A stretch of DNA of 22,371 nt from positions 1-22,371 of the forward strand of contig DASYAZ010000145.1 of the NCBI GenBank assembly GCA_036501085.1, in the 5' to 3' direction. The notes beneath the pieces are model-generated. The model did not search any database and was not told where the DNA came from. It saw only the letters and a list, made by a program, of their open reading frames with translations. Positions within the stretch are counted from its first letter, which is position 1. Each line of letters starts with the position of its first letter. The stretch is from GCA-003244245 sp036501085. GTDB lineage: Bacteria; Actinomycetota; Actinomycetes; Mycobacteriales; Pseudonocardiaceae. Positions 14,563 to 22,371 of this stretch are shown piece after piece. Made by a program: the position numbers and the translations under genes.

Positions 14563-14844
14563 ACCCCACTCCTTTCCCGGCTTCCCCCTGTAGAAACCGG
14601 CCCTCCCTCGCATGCGACGAGACCCCACAACGCAGGAATCGCGGGTGCACTGTGTCACGTACTCATCACGGACACCAAGGATCTCTTGCTCAACTTTCGC
14701 AACATCCACCACATGTGTTACATGCAAGCAGGTGGAAGTCACAAAGGGTGACTGGCATCGGGCGCGTCTACGCGACACGCCCGGGGACCGCCAGGGATCA
14801 CGCGATCACGCAGAGTATGCGCTCGCGGCCGGCTACGAGGGACG
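14563..14844 (-). promoter_or_regulatory. Upstream region of ripA with two palindromes
   Basis: This 282-base gap lies between the acyl-CoA synthetase stop and the ripA start, both on the minus strand, so it should hold the ripA promoter and leader. Two palindromes are seen: CATGTGTTACATG at 14712-14724 and AGTCAC/GTGACT at 14737-14753 with a 5-base loop. MtrA, a known regulator of ripA-type genes in actinobacteria, binds GTnAC-type half sites. GTAAC occurs here on the minus strand, but a full direct repeat is not clear. I looked for a ydaO-type c-di-AMP riboswitch, which can precede such genes, and did not recognise one. Confidence 0.4.
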
Positions 14845-16383
14845 TCAGTTCACCTGACGCTCGCGGCCTTTCCAGTACTCCTCGCGGAGCTTGAACTTCT
14901 GGATCTTCCCGGTTGCCGTACGCGGGATCTCCGCACGGAACTCCACCGATGTGGGTGCCTTGTAGCCGGCCAGCCTCTCCTTGCAACGGCTGATGATCTC
15001 TTCTTCGGTGGCCTGCTCCCCCGTGGCCAGCACGACCAGGGCCTTGACCGTCTCGCCCCACCGATCCGACGGCACGCCGATCACCGCTACCTCGGCGACC
15101 GCCGGGTGACTGAACACGCAGTCCTCCACCTCGATGGACGAGACGTTCTCCCCACCGGTGATGATCACGTCCTTCTGCCGGTCGGTGATCGACAGGTAGC
15201 CTTCTCCGTCCAGCCCGCCGCCGTCACCGGTGCGGAACCAGCCATCCACCAGCACCTCGCTGCTGGCCTCCGGGTTGTTCCAGTAGCCGGCCATCACGAC
15301 GTTGGAACGGGCCAGGACCTCGCCGCCCTCCGAGGTGCGCAGCTGCGTACCGAGCGCGGGAGCACCGGCGCGGGACAGCCGGCGGGCGCGATCGGCGGGC
15401 GGTAGCTCGTCATCGGCCGGCATCAACCGGTTGAACGTCAGCAGCGGCGAGGTCTCGGTAAGCCCGTAGATCTGGATGAACTCCCAGCCGAGTTCCTCGC
15501 CGACCCGCTGGATCACCCGGCTCGGCGGTGGTGCGCCCGCGCAGACCAGCCGCACCCGATCCCGGCCGGGAATCTCGCCGTCCCAGCTCGCCGCTGCCTC
15601 CAGCACCGCGTTCCAGACCGCGGGCGCGCCGCACATCAACGTCACGCCGTGCTGGTCGACCCGGCGCAGGATCTCGGCGCCGTTGACCTTGCGCAGCGTG
15701 ATCTGCCGGGTTCCCAGTCCGGTGAGCCCGTAGGGCATGCCCCAGCCGTTGCAGTGGAACATCGGCAGCGTGTGCAGGTAGACATCACGCTCCCAGGCAC
15801 GGGTATGCAGAGCGAAGGTGACCGCGTTGATCCAGATGTTGCGATGGGTGAGCTGCACGCCCTTGGGCCGGGCGGTGGTGCCCGAGGTGTAGTTGATCGT
15901 CGCTGTGGCGTCCTCATCAGGCTCGGTCCACGGCCGGGGCTCGGCATCGAAGCGCATCACTTGCTCTTCGGTCTCGCCGCCGAGCACGAAGCGGTGCGGT
16001 GCGGTCACCTTCTTGAGCGGCTCGTCCAGTTCAGGGTCGACGAGCAGCACCGACGCACCACTGTGCGAGACGATGTAACTCACCTCATCGGAGTGGAGCC
16101 GGAAGTTCACCGGCACGCAGATCCGGCCGCTCCCCGGGACCGCGTGCAACAACTCCAGTAACCGTGCCGAGTTGTGGCTGACCACGGCTACCCGCTCGCC
16201 CTCACCCACTCCCAGCGCGTCCAGGCCGGCCTGCCAGCCACGGACCCGCCGGCCCAGCTCCTGGAAGGTCGAGTCCGGCACGAGCTGCGCCGGCTGGTCC
16301 GGTTCGTCGACCGAGGCAACGCACTGCGCGAATGCCGTCTCCCCGCGAGCGAGAAAATCAGTGACCGTCAAGGGCACCCGCAC
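14845..16383 (-). CDS. AMP-forming fatty-acyl-CoA synthetase (FadD-like)
   Basis: A 512-residue ANL-superfamily adenylate-forming ligase that activates a carboxylic acid with ATP and CoA; chain-length preference cannot be told. Motifs: P-loop YTSGTTARPKG (165-175), TLPMFHCNGWGMP, YGLTETSP (306-313), GWFRTGD with Asp387, DRQKDVIITGGENVSSIEVED (hinge) and the C-terminal PRTATGKIQK with catalytic Lys493. GTG 16383 is chosen because AGGAGG lies 8 bases upstream; the longer frame runs into the inverted-repeat element. It lies upstream of ripA on the same strand and is divergent from aconitase. It has no counterpart that I know of at this position in M. tuberculosis, so it looks like an addition to the conserved block. 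Confidence 0.92.
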   Translation of the reverse strand: MRVPLTVTDFLARGETAFAQCVASVDEPDQPAQLVPDSTFQELGRRVRGWQAGLDALGVGEGERVAVVSHNSARLLELLHAVPGSGRICVPVNFRLHSDEVSYIVSHSGASVLLVDPELDEPLKKVTAPHRFVLGGETEEQVMRFDAEPRPWTEPDEDATATINYTSGTTARPKGVQLTHRNIWINAVTFALHTRAWERDVYLHTLPMFHCNGWGMPYGLTGLGTRQITLRKVNGAEILRRVDQHGVTLMCGAPAVWNAVLEAAASWDGEIPGRDRVRLVCAGAPPPSRVIQRVGEELGWEFIQIYGLTETSPLLTFNRLMPADDELPPADRARRLSRAGAPALGTQLRTSEGGEVLARSNVVMAGYWNNPEASSEVLVDGWFRTGDGGGLDGEGYLSITDRQKDVIITGGENVSSIEVEDCVFSHPAVAEVAVIGVPSDRWGETVKALVVLATGEQATEEEIISRCKERLAGYKAPTSVEFRAEIPRTATGKIQKFKLREEYWKGRERQVN

Positions 16384-16421
16384 GACACCCACCTCCTGCT
16401 GTTCCAGACCGACAAGCCTAG

Positions 16422-16497
16422 GGCCCCGCGACCCCGACATGGAGACATATCGGGGTCGCGGGGCCGGTGGATGGCCCGATATGTCTCCATGTCGGGG
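16422..16497. repeat. Nested overlapping inverted repeats, two mutually exclusive hairpins
   Basis: Arm 16422-16436 (GGCCCCGCGACCCCG) pairs perfectly over 15 bp with 16451-16465, leaving a 14-base loop. Separately, the 23-base segment 16432-16454 is a perfect reverse complement of 16475-16497, with a 20-base spacer. The two structures share 16432-16436 and 16451-16454, so they cannot form together. The element sits between divergent genes, 39 bases from the acyl-CoA synthetase start and about 120 from the aconitase start. It may be a mobile or repetitive intergenic palindrome, a recognition site, or an attenuator-like switch. No transposase is adjacent. Confidence 0.75.
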
Positions 16498-16534
16498 CGG
16501 CGGGGGCTGGGGAGTTTAACTGTGGGTTACGGGA

Positions 16535-16564
16535 TTGCCCGCCGATCCCGGCCGCAGCTAGCTA
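16535..16564 (+). promoter_or_regulatory. Candidate acnA promoter
   Basis: TTGCCC at 16535-16540 and TAGCTA at 16559-16564 are separated by 18 bases, a reasonable vegetative-sigma spacing, and lie 54 bases ahead of the aconitase GTG. Overlapping alternatives (TAGACG, TAGAGT) follow at once. Assignment is by pattern only. Confidence 0.3.
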
Positions 16565-16617
16565 GACGTAGAGTCACGTTGAGGGCACCAACCTCGCCCT
16601 CTCCAGCGGAGGAGCCT

Positions 16618-19467
<2,850 letters not shown>

Positions 19468-19494
19468 CGGGAAACAGGCTTCGGCGACCTGAGA

Positions 19495-20007
19495 TCAAGG
19501 TAGCGGTTGCTCCCGGTCCGACGGACCAGCTCCCAGAGGTGCGGCTGTAGAGGTCGGCGGATCCGGCTGGTAGCTGCCCGGCTCTGAGCGGGCCGAGATA
19601 GCGAGCCTGTTCCAGCTATTGATGACGGTGGCAGCCCAGATGATCTGGCTCACCTCCTTCTCGTCAAACCCTGAACAGGCCTGCTCGTACACCTCGTCTG
19701 TCACATGACCGTCGGTGATCAGCGTGATCGCCTCGGTCAGCGCGAGGGCGGCCCGCTCCCGGTCGGTGTAGAACGGGGTCTCGCGCCAGGCGTTCAGCGC
19801 GTACAGCCGCTGCTCGGTCTCGCCGTGGGCCCGCGCGTCCTTGCTGTGCATGTCCAGGCAGAACGCGCAGCCGTTGATCTGCGAGGCACGCATCTTGATC
19901 AGCCCGAGCAGGGAGTGGTCCAGCCCGCAGCTCTCCACGGCGGAGTTGAGCGCAGCCATCCGGCGGTACAGGTGAGGGTTGAGCTCGCGGTGCGACAAAC
20001 GTTCCAT
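19495..20007 (-). CDS. AhpD-like / carboxymuconolactone decarboxylase family protein
   Basis: A 170-residue peroxidase-related protein. The AhpD-type redox centre is intact: Cys47-x-x-Cys50 with His54 in INGCAFCLDMHSKDAR. Further family segments are ETEQRLYALNAWRETPFYTDRERAALALTE-like and VSQIIWAATVINSWNRLAIS. Members reduce hydroperoxides with thiol partners or act as decarboxylase-like proteins; the substrate is unknown. After residue about 140 a Pro/Ser-rich C-terminal tail of about 30 residues is added. ATG 20007 gives the standard N-terminus (LNPHLYRRMAALNSAV); its ribosome binding site is weak. It converges on acnA with 27 bases between stops and is divergent from the broken SDR gene. 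Confidence 0.88.
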   Translation of the reverse strand: MERLSHRELNPHLYRRMAALNSAVESCGLDHSLLGLIKMRASQINGCAFCLDMHSKDARAHGETEQRLYALNAWRETPFYTDRERAALALTEAITLITDGHVTDEVYEQACSGFDEKEVSQIIWAATVINSWNRLAISARSEPGSYQPDPPTSTAAPLGAGPSDREQPLP

Positions 20008-20015
20008 GGGTCGAC

Positions 20016-20481
20016 GTTAACGGCTGGGGATTTGCACGCGCTCTCGGATTCCGAGGTGCCACCGTCATCGTGGGAGCGCGTGATCGAGACAGCGGGCGGC
20101 ACGCCGCGGAGCAGCTCCGTAGGGAGTTCAGACCGACCTTTGAGACCAACGTGCTGGGTACGGTCGCGGTCACCGAGGCGCTGCTGCCGCTGCTGCGCCT
20201 CGGTGACCGTAGGTCGCATCGTCAACGTATCGAGCTCGCTCGGGTCGCTGACACTGCAGAACGACCCTCAGTGGCCCTCGTATCACCACGTCGTGCCGGC
20301 CTATCAAGCGTTGAAGACCGCGCTCAACGCGCTCACCGTCGCGTTCGCCACGCTGTTGAGCGATACGACCATCACGGTGACCTCGGTCTGCCCGCCGGGC
20401 GAGTTCGTGGCACGCATCGCATGGGACACCGACCGTGTTACCGGCGAGTTCCTCGATCGTGACGGCCCATTGCCGTGGTAA
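20016..20481 (+). pseudogene. Short-chain dehydrogenase/reductase remnant (deletion plus frameshift)
   Basis: In one frame the DNA reads NGWGFARALGFRGATVIVGA, then RDRDSGRHAAEQLR, the end of an SDR cofactor-binding alpha/beta unit. It jumps straight to RPTFETNVLGTVAVTEALLP, so about 70 residues including the NNAG motif are missing. Near 20195-20210 the similarity moves to another frame: GRIVNVSSSLGSLTLQND, PAYQALKTALNALTVAFATL, SVCPPGEFVA, ending at TAA 20479-20481. The catalytic Tyr-x3-Lys is read as YQALK, with an altered spacing/context. The TGxxxGIG start is also absent or damaged. Truncation, internal deletion and frameshift together make a functional product very unlikely. It is a decayed relative of NAD(P)-dependent SDRs. 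Confidence 0.8.
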
Positions 20482-20580
20482 CCAGTGGGGGCACTTCGAC
20501 TACAGGCCGGGATCGTCGTGCACCCCTGCATAGTCCTGGGTGCTGCCGGAGTCAACCCCCCGAACATTGCTATAAATTTG

Positions 20581-21504
20581 CTAAGACTTGCGCACGGCGC
20601 TCACGCGAACCGTCCGACCAACGCATGTCACATTCTGCAGGGTAAAGGCTGAAATGGCTGCGGTGAAGCGCTGAGCATCAGTTGATTCCTGTCTAGCGTT
20701 GGACGGCCCGCCACCCTCGACGTAAGCCACTATCCGATCCACCAAATCGGCGGCGAGGAATGAGCTGGTCAACGCGGAGATGCCGTCAACAAGTAACGAT
20801 CGAACGCCGCCGTCAGCCAGTGACGCGAGCACGTTGCTTACTCCCTGCGAAGTGTCGGCAGCGAGATTGAATACACCTTGTCCGTGCCCGTTGGGTACAG
20901 CTTCTTCAAGTTGGCCATCGCCGAACAGGACGGCGTCGTGAATGAGTCGGAGGTTATGTGCATCCATCGCTGGCTCACGCGCCGTCGCATGGGTTGCTGT
21001 CGGCAACCCGCCGAGTGATCCGTCGGCGTTTACGGTATAGGCCAGCGTTACGAAAGGCCGCTTACGTTCAAGCGCGACTAGCCACGGACCGAGCACCAGC
21101 CGGGTCTCGTCATCAAGGATACCGACTTCAACCTCTACGCCGGCCTTTCGTAAGGCAGCAGCGCCGCCCTCACCGCGCGATGTTGGGTCAATGATCGAGA
21201 TAATGACCCGAGCGATACCGGCCTCGATCAGGGCCTCGCGGCACGCTGGCGTGCGGCCGTGATGGTTGCATGGTTCCAGGGTGACGACTGCGGTCCCACC
21301 CCTGGCGTGCTCGCCTGCTGCCGTGAGCGCTTGGGTCTCGGCATGCGGCTCGCCCTTACGTTCGTGGTACCCCTCACCGACAAACCGACCGCCGGCGTCA
21401 AGAATCACGCAGCCAACCGGTGGGTTGGGGCTGGTCGTGCCCAGTCCAAAAGCTGAAAGCACGATGGCTCGCCGCATCGTGTCCTGTTCCAGAGCTGAGG
21501 CCAC
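20581..21504 (-). CDS. RibD-like bifunctional deaminase/reductase with a degenerate reductase half
   Basis: A 307-residue protein. The N-terminal zinc deaminase domain is complete: HAE (His54, Glu56) and EPCNHHGRTPAC (Cys79, Cys88), with TSPNPPVGCVIL as in RibD. The C-terminal part (about 148-307) retains FVTLAYTVNADGSLGG, HNLRLIHDAVLFG and SFLAADLVDRIVAYV. It lacks the usual W-I-T-G and D-D-P-x-L motifs, and V-E-G-G is replaced by VDGI, so reductase activity is doubtful. It is shorter than typical RibD. GTG 21504 is 4 bases after the upstream gene's stop with AGGG at suitable distance, suggesting an operon; ATG 21477 is an alternative start. Third-position GC is visibly lower than in the core genes. 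It may be a diverged riboflavin enzyme or a pathway-specific deaminase. Confidence 0.78.
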   Translation of the reverse strand: MASALEQDTMRRAIVLSAFGLGTTSPNPPVGCVILDAGGRFVGEGYHERKGEPHAETQALTAAGEHARGGTAVVTLEPCNHHGRTPACREALIEAGIARVIISIIDPTSRGEGGAAALRKAGVEVEVGILDDETRLVLGPWLVALERKRPFVTLAYTVNADGSLGGLPTATHATAREPAMDAHNLRLIHDAVLFGDGQLEEAVPNGHGQGVFNLAADTSQGVSNVLASLADGGVRSLLVDGISALTSSFLAADLVDRIVAYVEGGGPSNARQESTDAQRFTAAISAFTLQNVTCVGRTVRVSAVRKS

Positions 21505-21508
21505 CTTC

Positions 21509-22371
21509 TTACCCTATGGCGGTCAGTTCATCGAGCAACTGTGCGACGGAGGGCAGCTTGACGTGTGGTTGCAGCGAGCCTCCGATCATCCGAATACGTT
21601 GCATCGTCCGGCCCGAGCCACATCCGCGAGCGATGCCCAGCGCTTCGGAGGTTGCGCTGGCGGCGCGCTCGGGTTCGTTGGCGGCTACCAATGCACTCCC
21701 GAATTGTGCTAGTCCATATCCGCGGTCCCGGTTGTAAGCGGCTGGCAGGTTGGCTAGTACCCCTTCGTAGGTTGCTACGGCACGCTGTGGTCGGCCCAGA
21801 TGGACCCAGCAGTCGGCACGTTGCAGCTCGATGTAGGTAGACGTACAGAACGCGCCATGCCCACTGCGGGCATCCCCGTGGAGGTCCGGTTCCGGCGCGG
21901 CCCATTGCAGCGCTTCGTCAAGCTTGTGCTGGCAAGCGACTTCATCCCCGTTGAGTGCCAAGCTGCAGGCCTCTTGCTGTGTCAGGGCGGCCCGCATTTG
22001 ATCCGCCAACCCTGCGCCCGTGTTCTGGGCGGCCTGTGCCAGCCCGATCGACGATGCAGTGTCTCCTTGGCGGGATACCTGTTGACTGCGACGAAACAGC
22101 GCCCAGGCGACGAGCTGATGATCGCTAGCGGCGTGGGACCATTCCAAGGCGCGGCTGGCCCAGAACGCTGCCAGCTGATCGTCGGCGTCTTCATGCAGCC
22201 AGGCGGCTGATTCCGCGTACTGAGCACCGAGCGATAGAAGCGATGCACGAAGTCCGTCACGGGCATCGCGCAGCAGTAATCCTATGAGCTTGATTTGCTC
22301 ATGCACCAGCCGAAGCGTATGAGCCGGACCGAACAGGTTATCAGCCCGCACCAGCACATGCCATTGCTCAT
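21509..22371 (-). CDS. C-terminal TPR-like part of an XRE-type transcriptional regulator (5' end outside window)
   Basis: The frame is open to the right edge (the codons before the GTG at 22357 read EQWH in frame), so the gene is truncated by the window. The visible 287 residues are an all-helical, TPR-like repeat region: VRADNLFGPAHTLRLVHEQI, LGAQYAESAAWLHEDADD, WASRALEWSHAASDHQLVAW, RRSQQVSRQGDTASSIGLAQ, YIELQRADCWVHLGRPQRAV. This pattern is familiar from the large actinobacterial family of regulators with an N-terminal helix-turn-helix and a C-terminal TPR sensor region. The helix-turn-helix itself is not in the window, so regulator identity is inferred. It is 4 bases upstream of the RibD-like gene, probably in the same transcript, and its base composition is similarly less GC-rich than the core. 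Confidence 0.7.
   Translation of the reverse strand, partial: EQWHVLVRADNLFGPAHTLRLVHEQIKLIGLLLRDARDGLRASLLSLGAQYAESAAWLHEDADDQLAAFWASRALEWSHAASDHQLVAWALFRRSQQVSRQGDTASSIGLAQAAQNTGAGLADQMRAALTQQEACSLALNGDEVACQHKLDEALQWAAPEPDLHGDARSGHGAFCTSTYIELQRADCWVHLGRPQRAVATYEGVLANLPAAYNRDRGYGLAQFGSALVAANEPERAASATSEALGIARGCGSGRTMQRIRMIGGSLQPHVKLPSVAQLLDELTAIG

Noticed and set aside
13429..14751. 440-codon plus-strand frame opposite ripA
   Set aside because: Shadow of the Ala-rich coiled-coil gene; no recognisable domain and no start signal.
14563..14844. Possible ydaO c-di-AMP riboswitch ahead of ripA
   Set aside because: The conserved pseudoknot segments I would expect were not recognised; only simple palindromes are present.
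16174..16617. N-terminal extension of the aconitase frame
   Set aside because: It runs antisense through the acyl-CoA synthetase start and the inverted repeats; the aconitase family begins at the GTG with the strong GGAGGAG site.

Overview
The window is chromosomal DNA from a high-GC actinobacterium. Codon use is strongly G/C at third positions, many starts are GTG, and the gene set and order point to the mycobacteria/Pseudonocardiales side of the phylum. Family or genus cannot be fixed from the sequence alone; Pseudonocardiaceae is my best inference. The core, roughly 3.1-19.5 kb, is a conserved housekeeping block whose order matches the Mycobacterium tuberculosis region acn - ripA - moxR - DUF58 - VWA - fabG1 - inhA - hemH - Rv1486c - nfeD - SPFH protein - TVP38 (Rv1475c to Rv1491c). 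The correspondence is from memory of that locus, not from a search.

Layout, left to right. (1) 1-575: 3' end of a gene for a probable secreted peptidoglycan amidase-type protein. (2) 576-3016: an accessory patch. A lower-GC gap is followed by a small Gly-rich protein with a leader-like N-terminus (1042-1311) and a BBE-type FAD-linked oxidase (1619-3016). (3) 3098-5476: a TVP38/TMEM64 membrane protein convergent with an SPFH/stomatin-like protein that is translationally coupled to a short NfeD protein. (4) 5530-7274: a DUF3097 protein and a divergent Rv1486c-type conserved protein. (5) 7278-9839 (minus): ferrochelatase, InhA/FabI-type enoyl-ACP reductase and FabG, linking fatty-acid elongation and haem synthesis in one gene string. 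(6) 9936-12996 (minus): MoxR AAA+ ATPase, DUF58 and VWA membrane protein, a probable envelope-linked chaperone module. (7) 13213-14562 (minus): a RipA-like NlpC/P60 peptidoglycan hydrolase. (8) 14845-16383 (minus): an AMP-forming acyl-CoA synthetase, divergent from aconitase at 16618-19467 (plus). (9) 19495-22371: a second accessory patch with an AhpD-like protein, a broken SDR gene, a RibD-like deaminase with a degenerate reductase half, and the C-terminal part of an XRE/TPR-type regulator that runs off the right edge.

The most distinctive non-coding features are two very long, near-perfect hairpins. One lies between ripA and moxR (13137-13190). The other is a nested, mutually exclusive inverted-repeat element between the acyl-CoA synthetase and aconitase genes (16422-16497). 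The best candidate for something undescribed is the small Gly-rich, leader-peptide-like gene next to the flavin oxidase. It could be a modified-peptide or structural-protein locus, but the sequence does not prove that. No rRNA, tRNA, CRISPR array, insertion sequence or prophage gene was recognised.
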